DNA of 64,000 bases, from the NCBI GenBank assembly GCA_907165275.2, contig OU015663.1, forward strand, positions 74,501-138,500, given 5' to 3'. Source of the DNA: Zygaena filipendulae (taxonomy: Eukaryota > Arthropoda > Insecta > Lepidoptera > Zygaenidae). Below the pieces are notes generated by a model, which ran no database searches, was not told the origin of the DNA, and saw nothing but the letters and a program-made list of their open reading frames with translations. Positions 1 to 11,239 of this stretch are shown piece after piece (positions within the stretch are counted from its first letter, which is position 1; every line of letters begins with the position of its first letter). The translations under genes were made by a program, and so were the position numbers.

Positions 1-1190
1 ATTGAAGCTCATCAAATTATCGTATTAGGTTAGCCTGTAAAGTCTGTACGGTTGTTGTTGATCATTTTTATCAGAGAACTGGACTAGCTCTCTAGGCAAG
101 TCTCGATGTCGACAGAGGCATGAGGCAGCCTTAGCTCTAGCGGGTAAGCCCGCATTAAGCTGTTAAGCTCACGAAAAAAGGCCGTTCCAGATTGACTGAG
201 TCGCGTGTGCCAAAACTACTGGGGCTTTTGGCTTCGAGATGTGTTTATAGGTTAAATGTTATCTACTGAGTGATTGACGTAAATGACATGGTATAAGTAC
301 TCGGTACCACCAGATACCTGGTCCAAATGTTGTACTGCCCAATAAAGCATACACGGCTTCGAATATTTTCATTTCACATCTTGCGGATCATGTAGCCGTG
401 CTAAAGCTAAGCTAAACTAACGTTGGCAAAAGTCAACGTATGAATTACAGAAGAGAAAGATTAAGGCTGTGCTGTGTTGCCAGTGAACCGAAACCAGATC
501 GCATCTGACTGCAAGAAATGTGATCAGTTTAACCAGATTATTTGTCAACAACATAATGGTATAGTGCAGTGAACTGTAACGAGAGCACGAGATATTGAGC
601 TGTGGCGATAAATAGAGCACATTTTACGAGGTTTCTAACCTCGGCAAAAATAAATTAAACAACTCCAAACAAATATGTCTCTGTCTTAGATTAAAACAAA
701 AAGGCGTCTCAGTGGTAATTCAAGATTTGTTCGAAGTGGGTCACGTTTTCCGCCGAGGTCGTATTACTCAGAGTGGCCCTCGCTCGCTCGCGCGGCCGCT
801 TGCGTTTCTAAAAGTAAAAACAGCTAGAAATCCCTTTTTTATGGCGTGAACGGTAAAGTCAGCGCAAAAAAATATAGATATACACTTGACTTTTGTCACG
901 AAAAAGGAAGAAGTAGAAGTTTAATTTGAAGCAAAAAAATTTGATTTCACCACGCCGGCTAATGGCGGTCCGTGTCACGTGTGTGGAGGATTAAGATACC
1001 GGCCGAGATATGCCTTATCTAGAACCGAATTTAAATGCGAGAGCTCACCTCGGCCCAGCTCGACGCGCTTCTGTCAGCAGAAATACCAGAGACTGAGGAG
1101 TCAACGTTACATTACAGTCATTATGGCGTCACGATACAGATCGTACCACGGAATCGTACAATAAGGAACCAAACGAACCAATATAGGTAC
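1..1190. other. Unassigned non-coding DNA
   Basis: No recognisable gene or mobile element. A small GC cluster with NotI-type GCGGCCGC lies near 790-800. At 1047-1115 one short plus-strand reading frame contains LDALLSAEIPE, faintly like a stretch of Helitron helicases; this is treated as a finding, not a gene. Confidence 0.5.
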
Positions 1191-1192
1191 AG

Positions 1193-1320
1193 GTTGCCTG
1201 GAAGAAACTGCTATTAAGCAATAAGGTCGCCCTTTGTTGCCTGTATTTCCCACCATGTATTTTTATATTTTTGTTTTTGGTGACAATAAAGAATATTTGA
1301 TTTGATTTGATTTGATTTGA
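1193..1320 (+). mobile_element. 3' end of non-LTR retroelement or SINE with (TTTGA)n tail
   Basis: A short module reading GGAAGA..GCTATTAAGCAATAAGGTCGCC, then a T-rich stretch, GACAATAAAGAAT and a terminal (TTTGA)n run at 1297-1320. The same module order (a GCNNTNAGCAATAAGGCCGCC-like box, a CAATAAAG box, a pentamer tail) occurs at 46025-46149, 47400-47533 and, reversed, at 41651-41800 and 53436-53560. This marks a dispersed retroelement family. CAATAAAG resembles a polyadenylation signal. No coding part is present, so it is 5'-truncated or a SINE. The family name was not verified. Confidence 0.7.
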
Positions 1321-1880
1321 ACTCATTTATGTTGCTAACGTCAAAGTATAACAGTAACATTTCACCGAGTTCGAAATAGGTCCTCGAAGAAAATATATAC
1401 CTACAACGTAATAGTAGGCACAGAATTATACAGCTACCTTCCCAAATCTGTATTAGCCGGTAAATGATAGGGCCCGCTTATCTTGGCAGAAAATCTAAGC
1501 TTTTTATAATGTGATATCTAGAAGTGACAGCGTTGGGATAACACTTCTGCCGATAAGGTGATCGATCGGTCGGTTCGGTCGACACCTTCGTGCAGCATTT
1601 CTGGTGAATCCGTGTATCCGATTCCCAAAATAGCGTCGTAGCAGTGCCGTAGTCTCAAGTTAGGATTTCGGGCCAATACATCCGCAACTCTGGCCCTTCC
1701 GCCGGCCACCATCGGTCTTCATCAAACAATGATGCCGCATGACGCTCCAAAGTGTACGTGTTATCAATTAGGGCGGCCCAGCCGTCGCTGGCGTGTGTCA
1801 TACGACGGGACGGGGGCGTGTGACGTATGGAAGTGGAGGGGGGTAGTCGTGCTTTACATTTTAATTGCATTGTTAGTTGT
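1321..1880. other. Unassigned non-coding DNA
   Basis: Unique-looking sequence with overlapping short open frames on both strands near 1518-1870, none with a recognisable domain. I see no splice-flanked coding structure. Confidence 0.4.
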
Positions 1881-1928
1881 AGCGGGGCGAGGGGTGCGTG
1901 CAGGGGCGGGGCGGGGCGGGGGGGAGGG
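1881..1928 (+). other. G-rich tract, candidate G-quadruplex
   Basis: Four runs of G (GGGG C GGGG C GGGG C G7) occur within 1903-1924, fitting the canonical G4 pattern on the plus strand. It lies in a short GC-rich island (about 1785-2000) within AT-rich DNA. Formation in vivo is inference. Confidence 0.6.
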
Positions 1929-3838
1929 TCACCCCGCCAGGGACGATAACGGCCCGCGATTAGTTACCTCCCGTCCCGCGCCTCCCCGCCGCGACCCTTC
2001 ACTCCGCAATGTTTATTTTTGTATTTTCAACACAATTTATATTACCCTATCTGATTCTATTGTTGCGAACGCTCATATTTTTTGTGTCAATACCCCGCTA
2101 AGAAGCGATATTTCACCATAGATAGAGGTCGTGACAAAAGACAACGGAGGGCAGTTTCAGTACGAGCTTAACACTTGGATAAGTAAAAGGAGCGGGAGAA
2201 AATTATCAGCTGATGGGCGGGCGGGCGCGGGTGGCGGGGCGGGGGGATTAGTAGGTATTTAAGTAATCAGAATCGCCCAGGATGGTCGCCATTAAACGAT
2301 AGCTATAGCTAGCTTTTCAAAATTTCGCTGGAAATGGACGCACAAAAACAGTCTATGTGTGCCGACTGCCGGGAGATGCCGTAACTCGTAATATGGTTCC
2401 ACCACATTTTCAATTCCGTAACTTTGTGACTGTGTGCGCTGAATGCCGTTCTATGTGTATCAATTTTACGTAAGCATATTTAATTCCTCCACAATGACTA
2501 TTTGCTCCGACTCGCTTGCTTGTTGCTATTGAGTTGCTAATGCTAATTATCCCGCCACCCATCGCCGGGCTCGCTCGCTGTCGCCCCACTGCTTCTCTCG
2601 CTCGTCGACGCAACAACTGCAATAATAAAACGGCCAATTTAAAAAACACGCCTGACTGAACAGCAACTTTGTATTCACGACCAGCTGTGGCCCGCGACCC
2701 CGCCCGTGTTGGCAAGTGCACGGTCGCCATTGTTGCATGGATATTAATTTTAGGCCATAGTTCTTCCGTGAATCGATTGTGATGATTGATGAAACAAAGC
2801 CTATGTTTGACGCAAAGCGACTGCAAAAATCCTGTCGCCGACAGACGAACGAAAGTTGTTATTTATTTGCAATTCGAAGTCGGTATGGATTCGCATCTAA
2901 TCATAGTTATGATTACTGCATTATTTGATACTTGGTTTTTTCCGCGGTTTCACTCGCACAAGCTTCGAGATCCTTTGGGAACTCCGGAACGAAAATCCTT
3001 TTTTCATTGATATAGGTATATTTTATAGTTGTTAACAAAGACATTATAAGAGAATAGACGAAAAATACTAACTTTTATTATGCAATCCACGTCAGCCAAT
3101 TTTTGCGGGGGGAATGATCAAAATAAAAACCAATCACATCGTTGCGACGCAATCAAATACCAGTCACCACAAAAGTACAGTTCAAATAGCCTATCACATC
3201 GCTTTCCGTCAACATAGTAATAGACAATAGTATCTGCTAGCCAACGGCATTTTGTTAGCATGAGATCAATTGACCGCTGCGTGGTTCAAGGGGAAAGCTT
3301 AGCGGCCGAGCGTATTGTCAATCTATTCTCTTTCAATATCTTTGGTTTTTAAGTTCAATTTTGTATAACTAACCTAATTATGGAGGAAATCTGAAATAAA
3401 CTTTCTTTTTCCTTTTCTTTGCCAAATTTCAGTTTTATAACTTTTAGTGAAAGATTTGGATAACCCATAATGCTTGCCTAAGCTGCATTAATTGTATTAG
3501 GTATTATACGAAACCCCTGCATTATATTTCAACATTTGAAAACAACAAAGCTTTTGCGCAGAGCTTTCTCAGTTTCGAGAGACGGGTCTATTTTACACTA
3601 TAGTATAAAGCTATTCATTCAATAAGTAACGCGGCCGGGGTGCTCGGCACCGGGAGCTGATTGCAATGGAGTACCTTGCACTGTGCACTGTGTAGTGGCA
3701 GGAGTGGAGCGAGCCAGCCCGAGCACACGGGATGGGACTAATCCTCTCTCAATGGCGGCCATCGGGCGACGGGCGACGGGCGTCGCTCCCGGGCTGTTTG
3801 CGCTCGATTATTATACCTATTATAACCCCCGACTGCGA
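1929..3838. other. Unassigned non-coding DNA with GC-rich pockets
   Basis: Contains a G-rich pocket at 2216-2248 and GC-rich segments at 2550-2600 and 3630-3800, otherwise AT-rich. A short repeated motif (ATCACATCG) occurs around 3135 and 3194. No gene or mobile element recognised. Confidence 0.4.
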
Positions 3839-4166
3839 ATGGGCATGTTGACTAATTTTTATTTTTTAGTCCGTCTTGTAGATTATTAAAAAATATTGGA
3901 CACGTATTTTTTCTTTTTTTACGTAATCAAAAAATAACGGCGATATATTGAGTTGAAATTTCGCGTGACGTCACTATTCTGACAGTTTGTATGGCGGTTT
4001 TGCGGTTAGTGACGTCACGACCTCCTCATCCTAAACTTTAGTGCGCTTTATCTCTGTATATTTTAATTTATTTAAAAAAGCAAAAAATACGTGTCTATTG
4101 TTTTTTTATTTTCTAACTGACGGACTAATTAGAATTTTGTTTTTCAATAGTAGTCAACATCCCTAT
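3839..4166 (+). mobile_element. MITE-like DNA transposon with two TGACGTCA sites (copy 1, complete)
   Basis: The ends form terminal inverted repeats: ATGGGCATGTTGACTA at the left and TAGTCAACATCCCTAT at the right. A second inner inverted block contains AGTCCGTC..GGACACGTATTTTTT at the left and AAAAAATACGTGTC..GACGGACT at the right. The centre has two perfect TGACGTCA palindromes at 3966-3973 and 4010-4017, about 44 bp apart. TGCGA occurs directly on both sides (3834-3838 and 4167-4171) and may be part of a target duplication. The copy at 32989-33300 is the same element reversed. There is no coding capacity, so it is non-autonomous. The superfamily is not determined. Confidence 0.8.
3966..4017. 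promoter_or_regulatory. Paired CRE-like palindromes inside MITE
   Basis: TGACGTCA, the full cAMP-response element bound by CREB/ATF bZIP proteins, occurs at 3966-3973 and 4010-4017. The sites belong to the transposon sequence and recur in its other copies. Activity is inference. Confidence 0.5.
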
Positions 4167-4601
4167 TGCGACGAGCGCGAACTGCGTTCAACAACACAAC
4201 GCGCCACCCCAGGTTTCCCTTCCCTGCGATAAACGTCAATTACAATATTTCTATTGACAAAAAACGTGACCGAAATTAATTTGGTGCGCGTTTGTTGTAA
4301 GAGATGATTGCGGTTGGCAGGCGACGGGCGACGCGCGACCGGGTGTCGGTCGGTGGATAAGACTGAAAGTAAACACCGACAGGATAAGGAAACTTTTACT
4401 TTTGACATAGTTGATAGAAAGGGTTCAATTGATCAGAAAATACCTTGCAAGTATGAAACATAACAATAATTGATGAAATGAAAAAATAGCTAAGGAGTTT
4501 ATTATAATCTTATGATAGTAATCCGAATGTACTCGTAGTGGTCGACTCGGCGCCCATGAGGCGACAAACACATCGACCTTCTGCACCAGCGACCTGGGCC
4601 C
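4167..4601. other. Unassigned non-coding DNA
   Basis: AT-rich sequence with a small repeat of GGCGACGGGCGACGCGCGAC at 4319-4338. No gene or mobile element seen. Confidence 0.4.
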
Positions 4602-4802
4602 TGGAGCCCTATTTTTGAATCGCTCGAATTACTTTCACTAATTTCAAAAAGAGGGGCCGTATTTTTGAATCGTTCGAATTACTTTTCGCACACGGAATTC
4701 CAAGATTCACGTGTGAATGCTTAAAAAATGTATGAGGATTCGCACGTGAATTCGCGATTCCGTGCGTGCAAGTAATTCGAGCGATTCAAAAATAGGGCTC
4801 CA
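4602..4802. mobile_element. Fold-back MITE with 33-bp perfect terminal inverted repeats
   Basis: The first 33 bases (4602-4634, starting TGGAGCCCTATTTTTGAATC) are the exact reverse complement of the last 33 (4770-4802). A second, slightly diverged copy of the left terminus sits inside at about 4660-4690. The inner arms continue pairing through GAATTC and CACGTG-type segments, so most of the element can fold into one long hairpin. No coding capacity and no obvious target-site duplication. Confidence 0.85.
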
Positions 4803-5702
4803 GTCACCAAAACACGACATACACCGCACTCTCTCCCTCCCCTCCCCCTCCCCTTCCCCTCACACACAAATAATAAAAGCTCTCAGCCGAGTCGACAACT
4901 TCGACAACTTTTCTCAATGTACGAGTATTATCACAGATAATATTATAAATACGCTTTGCTCGACGTGTCTGCGAGTGCTTATTTTCAAGAATCGACGTGT
5001 GATAAAAAATCGATAGCTTACAATAGATAACTAAAACATACATTTGTCTCTATGTAAATAATCACTTCTTCTAATGACGATGTGAAGTATCGGATAGGTA
5101 TAAAAACAACTGCTCTATTCTTATAATGACGATAATAAATATCGGATAGGTGCTAGGTGGTAATGCATACCTGAGTAGATACTTAAATTTCAATATTATG
5201 CCGTCAACCGATCCCTGCTCAACGGACGCATCTCTGCCGGTCTGTAATCTTTACAATCGGATTAATTCACAGCGAGTGTCGTGTGGCCTTAGGGAGGGAT
5301 CTCATTTGAACGTTCCCGAAGGACATATTGTGTTCTCAAAGTTAAAATAGATACAAGCACACGTGAACCATCGCGACACGGAAACTTGAACCGTTACAAA
5401 GAAATAATAAAAGTAAGTTAGCTTGATAAATCATTCGAATATCGCGCAAACAACTCGGGAACTTCGGACAGATGATAAATGAGTCGGAAGACCAAATAAG
5501 CAAAACTCGGTGGTCGCGTCGGTACCTACTGGCTGAACTTCTTCGGAATCTATCCTTACCGATGCAGGCAGTGGTTGGATGAGGAACGAAGTATTGTTCC
5601 TATAACTATACTATGGACATAATAACATTATTGATATAATTATTATTATACTATAAAGACAATAATCGCGACAGCTGGGAAGTGGGAACCGATACTGAAA
5701 CA
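4803..5702. other. Unassigned non-coding DNA with a local duplication
   Basis: Begins with a pyrimidine-rich CCCTCCCCTCCCC tract (4830-4860). A short direct duplication reading AATGACGAT..ATCGGATAGGT occurs at 5073-5099 and 5124-5152. No gene recognised. Confidence 0.45.
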
Positions 5703-6095
5703 ATGGGCTAGTTGACTGTATTTTCGTTTTTTAGTCTGTCATGTAGATTTATAAAAAATATTAGACGCGATTTTTCCCTTTTTTTACGTATTCAATGGCG
5801 AATTGGGCGATACATTGCGAGATGATTGAGAGAGAAATGTCACGTGACGTCACAATCCGGTAGGGACGTCATTGACGTTTCGCCATAATTAAAGAAGTAG
5901 ATGAAGAAATTTTTATCACTAAGAAACGTTGTCATTGGCAAATTATAATTATAGACGCCATTATTAAAGAAGAAGAAGAAGAAAATTCATTTCAATTCAT
6001 TTAATTTAATTTAAAATTTCGATATAAATACGTTACGAGCCCTACTTCTGAACTTTAATCCGCTTTAAGCCTACCTATCTCAGTTTTTTAGGATT
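5703..6095 (+). mobile_element. TGACGTCA MITE family, interrupted copy 2
   Basis: The left end (ATGGGCTAGTTGACTGTA) and the AGTCTGTC..AAAAATATTAGACGCGATTTTTCC block align with the left half of the 3839-4166 element. TGACGTCA is conserved at 5845-5852. Similarity resumes at about 6037-6085 (CTTCTGAACTTTAATCCGCTTTAAGCC), matching the region right of the second site in copy 1. About 150 bp of AT-rich sequence, including AAGAAGAAGAAG runs, separates the two parts. The right terminal repeat is not visible, so the copy is decayed. Confidence 0.65.
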
Positions 6096-6795
6096 GCTTT
6101 CGTTATATACGAGATCACAATAAATAACTGGATTTAATTTTGGTCCTCACAACGTGTCTGATCTACATGAGTGTAATCAAAGACGCCCCGTGGAACGCTT
6201 CAATAGCCGCCATTAGATATCGGGTCTCACGTCCCGTCCCGTCGCGCCTCCCGGCTCGGCTGGACGAGCCGCGTGTGACGGCATCCGCTATGTAGGATGT
6301 ATCGAGTGACGCGGGCTCGGGCACAGCGCGGCGCGGCGCGCGACACCGACGCCGACGGCCGTACCTACAGTATAGTATTATATTATCTGTGCTACAGTGC
6401 AGTGTAGTGTAGCTGTCGCCGCGCCGCCACAGATAGGTACTAGAACCCCTAGTAAGCTACCATTTACCAACTTTACTGTAAGGAAAAAAGTTGGGCGTCT
6501 AGTCAAAAGGAAGCTACTCTCGAAAAATCAGCTTGTTAGTAATAAATGATGAAAAGTGTACCAGGGAACTATAAAGACTGTGTAGATTTTTCTCAAAGAC
6601 TGGGTTTTTTTATATCTTTTTTTCCATCGTTTGCATGTTGGTACAACTTATATGAACTTTTAGCCTTTATAAACCGATATGAGGCTCTAACTGTGCGATT
6701 TGAAATTTGTTTCAACGTTCCTATAAATCATCCATAAATCATAATGCATGCGGCTTGGACTCTCCAGTGTGTGTGCATGGTTGTGATTTTGTTTA
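6096..6795. other. Unassigned DNA with a GC-rich island at 6220-6430
   Basis: The island contains repeated GCGGCGCGGCGCGCG and CGACACCGACGCCGACGG and contrasts sharply with the AT-rich flanks. It could be a regulatory element, a first-exon region or a CpG-rich relic; nothing distinguishes these. No coding frame is supported. Confidence 0.4.
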
Positions 6796-6959
6796 TTAAC
6801 CGTCTTCAAAAAAGAGGAGGTTTTCAGTGTTGACCTGTATGTATGTTTGTGCACGATTATCTCGCGTTTGGCTGAACCGATTTTGATGCGGTTTTCTATT
6901 TCTATATTTTTTTTATATTTCCCCGCGTCTTCGCTTGCGTAAAATTCTGGATTCACTAG
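6796..6959 (+). mobile_element. Helitron-like repeat of the CTTCAAAAAAGAGGAGG type
   Basis: Starts with CCGTCTTCAAAAAAGAGGAGG, followed by TGTATGTATG and GGCTGAACCGATTTTGATG, a recurrent lepidopteran repeat pattern. Ends in GGATTCACTAG followed by T, the CTAG/T boundary shared with the other Helitrons here. A short reversed piece of the same family lies at 41240-41281. Confidence 0.55.
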
Positions 6960-6960
6960 T

Positions 6961-7129
6961 CAACATACATATAAATATGTATCTGTTTGTAATGTCAAAA
7001 TAACAACTTTTTATTGAATGCATGTGGAAGTAGGTATATGCGATGGGTAGGTAGGTACTTTTAACAAAAAATATTTCTTAAATCTTTGTCCGTCTGTCTG
7101 TTTATTCCGTCACCACGGGGCGCAGCTAG
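6961..7129 (+). mobile_element. Decayed non-autonomous Helitron
   Basis: Contains GTCCGTCTGTCTGTTTATTCC and ends CACGGGGCGCAGCTAG then T, as in the intact copies. The GC-palindromic segment is eroded and the 5' TC end is not clear. Confidence 0.4.
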
Positions 7130-8343
7130 TGTCTAATATGATAAAATAAACTATCCCAAAGTGCATTAAGTGCTACGCACGGTACACTTTGTGCACCTGG
7201 GTGAACTAAGCACAGATTCCAACAAAGCCCTCGGTATACTTAATTCACCTGACTTGATATTTCAACTATTTGGCGAACTCAAGAGCAGTTGAGTATCTGG
7301 CTGGATAGGTGATTTTTAATATAAAATTTATTTTGACAACCTACCAAATGCACCAACAAAGAGTATATAACCACTACGTTTTATGCCCCTAATTGCACGA
7401 AAGTACAATCAAAGGACTATAATATTATGTAATTGTTGTTCAATATATCACCGTTATATAATCCCAGTTGCCAATAACAGCGTAGATATTTAGACGTATT
7501 CGATACAACAAAAGAATGCTTGTTATTATCTCTGCTATGTAGTCTGTACAATGTGGATGTCGTTCCATCCTCGTGACAAAGAAGCCGTGGAGACGCGGCG
7601 CTCGACTTTCTGATAACTTTTCAAAGAAAACATCTCTGTACGTGTGCAGACTGCGGCTGCCGCGTCTCCGGCGCGGCGCGGCGCGGTGTACAGGCGGCGC
7701 ACACGGCGAGTCATCACAAATACGGCCGAGTGTTTGTTATACAGAGTGTTACAGAAAGGTGTAGTCATATTTGAAAAACGTGTTCACGTTCTGCACTGAT
7801 TTGACACTAGTAACTGGACCGGTACCATGTAATAAACTTTCCTAAAATATACTAGGTTTGCTGTTATTAACTTGTCTCTGCCCCCCAACGGTGGTAAATT
7901 GCATTAAATGATCTTGAAGCCGTCACCCCTAACCAGTTGATGACTTTGCCAGTGATGTGACATGTTTATTTTGTTGTGGTCGATAAATTTTTATTTTTAT
8001 TTTGGTTATTGAAGTAAGGTTTTTGAGCTTAATATCACGGTCAAATTATTATATAAGATTGCCAGATCACGATCTTCAAATATGACTACACCTTTTGGTA
8101 ACAGTATTGTATAGATACGCTTTTACGTTCTAACTACTCAACCGTGATAAAAAAAAACCCGTACATCGACCATAATGATACGGACCACGGAAATTACCTC
8201 TTAAGATGCGGACAAATAGGTAATCCAAATAAATTCAAACAAAGGATCCTAATGTACCGAGGCGTCGACACGTTGTCAGGAATACATAATGAGAGACATA
8301 GAGTACCTTTCATCCCAAAGACTGTTTGAAAAAAAAAATGATT
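7130..8343. other. Unassigned non-coding DNA
   Basis: AT-rich sequence with one GC-rich pocket (7650-7705, GGCGCGGCGCGGCGCGG). No gene, RNA or mobile element recognised. Confidence 0.4.
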
Positions 8344-8388
8344 GAAAGAAATTACACTCACGCGAGTGAAACCGCGGGCGTTGGCTAG
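8344..8388 (+). mobile_element. Helitron 3' terminal fragment
   Basis: TCACGCGAGTGAAACCGCGGG followed by GGCTAG and T is the 3' end of the Helitron group, with the remainder missing. Confidence 0.5.
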
Positions 8389-8450
8389 TATATTTATAGA
8401 ACTGGGACTCTATTAGTAAGGGAAGGGTAGTTGTTAATCCCGTCGAGTGT

Positions 8451-8500
8451 ACCCGCCTGTACCCGCCTGTACCCGCCCGTACCCGCCCGTACCCGCCTGT
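8451..8500 (+). repeat. Minisatellite, five 10-bp units
   Basis: Exactly five tandem copies of ACCCGCCTGT, two of them with C for T at position 8. It creates repetitive open frames on both strands that are not genes. Confidence 0.95.
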
Positions 8501-8795
8501 CGCGACTCGCGCCGCATCGCACATGCCGGGGACAAAGCAGCGTTGATGCGATGCTATCGCGGTATCGACGACGCGACGCCAACAACCCGCCCACGTGACT
8601 CGAATGCGCCCACACTGCGGAGTCCGCCCACTGTGGGCACACCGCACACTGCACACACGCAGCGCTAGGAGGAGCGGAATCAAAATTTTCATGACAACCG
8701 ATAACTTTTGCTTTAAACTTTTCTGAAAAGGCAACCTTTAAAATATTATATGAGCTTTTCAACAACACCGTTGTGTAGATTCTAAACTTTAGAAC

Positions 8796-8886
8796 GTGGG
8801 GACAGAAAAGGACATAGGTAGGTAGGTACTTTCATCCCGGAACTCCCGCGGTAACTCCGAAATTAATGCGGGGGAAACCGCGAGTA
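8796..8886 (+). mobile_element. Helitron fragment (3' half)
   Basis: GGACAGAAAAGGACATAGGTAGG, then TACTTTCATCCCGGAACTCCCGCGG and AACTCCGAAATTAATGCGGGGG, matching the 3' half of the family. The terminal CTAG has been replaced by GAGTAGAC. Confidence 0.65.
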
Positions 8887-11050
8887 GACAATATTTATTC
8901 AGGAAAAACAAGACGGCGGCGGCGCGGCGCGGCGTAATGAAACTGACAACACGTGTTCCCTGCGTGGCGTGGGGGACGTGCCGAGTCGCGACTCGCGGCC
9001 TTCAGCGCCACCCGCCGGTAGGTACAGCCGTACAGGAACAGTGGACACACGGCATCGGCACAACAACACGTGCAGGGCACAGTCGGCTACCGAATGAATA
9101 ACATGATACATATCATTCTATCATTTATTTCGTATTCAAATCTTCCGTTGCGGGTCCGATAAGAATATTAAATTTACTTTTAACCACAGAAATATAAGAC
9201 TTTGTATGAGTACGGCACTATCGCTTTCCTTCGTGGTTTTAAACCAAGGCTACTCGACGTCAACGCTCGGTGATTTACAAGCAATACAAGTTGGAGTCTG
9301 GACGAACCTAGCTAAATACCCCGGTCTCACAGTTAAGAGCTTGTGAATGAATATAAACCCAGTTGTCAGTTTAGTCAGTACTCAGTAGTAGTATAATCAT
9401 CGAATAAATAGTTTTTATGACAAACTGAACGTCTCTTTCGGCATTACCTATAATCGACTTCCGTCAACATTTCAATGAATGTACACGTCATGAGAGTGAT
9501 AAAATTTGCTGTTTTCCCCTTGATTTCACCCGCATTAATCGAGCAGATCCCGCTGGAATTCCATTTTGGAAATCGATTAGTAACATAAGAAGAGTCAGTC
9601 AGAAGAAGAATTAATAAAGAAAGAAGAAACTATCCAAAGTGGTGCAATTTTTTGTATTACGTGAGTAGAATTGGGCCTCAGTTATAAATGTTATGTGGAA
9701 TACTTATTTAGCTGCAAATAGGAAAGCGATATAGCTATAAGTATTGAGTTCGATTTGAAGTTTCCATTCGGAGTGGCGCAGCGTGGCAACTGGCAGGGCA
9801 GGGCTAGTGTCGGAACTCGGAAGGCAGGCGCAGCGGGCGGACCGTGGAGGCGAATGGTTATTTATTCCCTAGATATTGTAACAGAGCTGAGGTGTAATTT
9901 ATTAGCGCCCGGGGCCGTGCGCCGGCGCCGCCCGAGGGCTTTTACAAACACCGAAGCGTCCACGCCTCAGACAGACCGCGTCCGACGTAACCTAACCTAT
10001 TGTCTATTGTAGTCTGTCTGCAGGCTGTAGGCATTCCATACAAAATAACTCTGTCGGTTCTAGAGAACACAAAACCTCCATTTTGGAAGTCGGTAAAAAA
10101 GAATGGAATAGGTGGATACCAGTACCACGAACTGTAAAATAACTATAGGGCACGAGGGAGGGCGACTGCCGTGGTCCGTGGGACCGCCTCGCGCCTGTGA
10201 TGCGGACCAACCGACCAACTTCCGCTGGTACCAACGAACGGTTTCTTATGTTTTGATGTGTAAGCCAATAATTTTTCATCCCCCGATACATGTTGTCGCT
10301 CTCTGCGTTTATTTCCGTGCGGCAACAATCAGACATAAGGGCAGGATTACTATTATATTACCACAACATAATATTATAGATACTTAATTACTTAACGATA
10401 CATTGTTGACTTCTGTGATATAAGCAAGATTATTTTTATCTGCGTGCGTCCTTAGGCAAAGGAAAACTAACTTCTCAGCTTCTCAAAACTCGATTCGAGT
10501 AGGTACCTAAGTCTTATTTTTTACAAAACTGAATCATTTTTCACATCATTTCAAATTGAATTCTAAATAATACCTTCATTAATCACTGCGTCCATGATGA
10601 TTAATATACATTGTATAAAGTATGTATAATGTATAGACCACGGACGGTATCACGGTATACTCCGAGTGAGCAGGTACAGTGTACAACTGCGTTTGTCATC
10701 GAGTTGGAATTGAATTTCGTCGCCCCGCCCCGCCCCACCTCACCCCGCGCTGCCCTTTCAGTTGTCACCCCGATCGACAAATGCGACGGACAACCGATCA
10801 ATTCTTGCACTAAATGCTAATTACATTTTATATACATGTTTAAATTAATAATTCTCACCGCACACGTGTCCGCCCATGTGCAGCCGCGTGCACCAGTGGA
10901 GGTGCAGTTCTGTGATGTTAATGTAACGTCAATGATCCTTATTGACGTCGGGTCGAGAGAGTGGTCTCACTGGAGCGACCGCTCGAGGAGACTTAAGCTG
11001 ATGCCACTCGAGTGATGTGCAGTAGGTAGGGGGGTGTAGCGCGCGCGGGA
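8887..11050. other. Unassigned DNA with several GC-rich islands
   Basis: GC-rich stretches at about 8915-9070, 9770-9980 and 10715-10760 alternate with AT-rich sequence. A TAGGTACCTA palindrome lies at 10500-10509. Open frames here sit in the GC islands and overlap on both strands without recognisable domains. Confidence 0.4.
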
Positions 11051-11066
11051 GGGGGGGGGGGGGGGG
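11051..11066 (+). repeat. Homopolymer G16
   Basis: Sixteen consecutive G, in a GC-rich 11000-11240 segment. Confidence 0.95.
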
Positions 11067-11171
11067 CGGAGTGGAGTCGACATCACAATTCGAGTCTCCG
11101 AAGGTGAGTGACGTGTTATTGTCGTGTCGACTCGGGGCTGCGTGTAGATACTCGTTGGTTGGGAGTTGGGA

Positions 11172-11172
<1 letters not shown>

Positions 11173-11231
<59 letters not shown>
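11173..11231 (+). repeat. Hexanucleotide repeat (GGGCGC)n
   Basis: Nearly ten uninterrupted GGGCGC units. Because six is a multiple of three, every frame on both strands stays open, giving artefactual Arg-Gly, Gly-Ala and Arg-Pro dipeptide frames. Not a gene. Confidence 0.97.
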
Positions 11232-11239
11232 TCGGGGCT

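Noticed and set aside
8276..8768. Overlapping 152- and 124-codon minus frames
   Set aside because: They run through the five-unit ACCCGCCTGT minisatellite and a GC-rich pocket, and no domain is recognisable in either.
9988..10001. TAACCTAACCTA, possible insect telomere repeat (TTAGG)n
   Set aside because: Only about two units, with no array around it.
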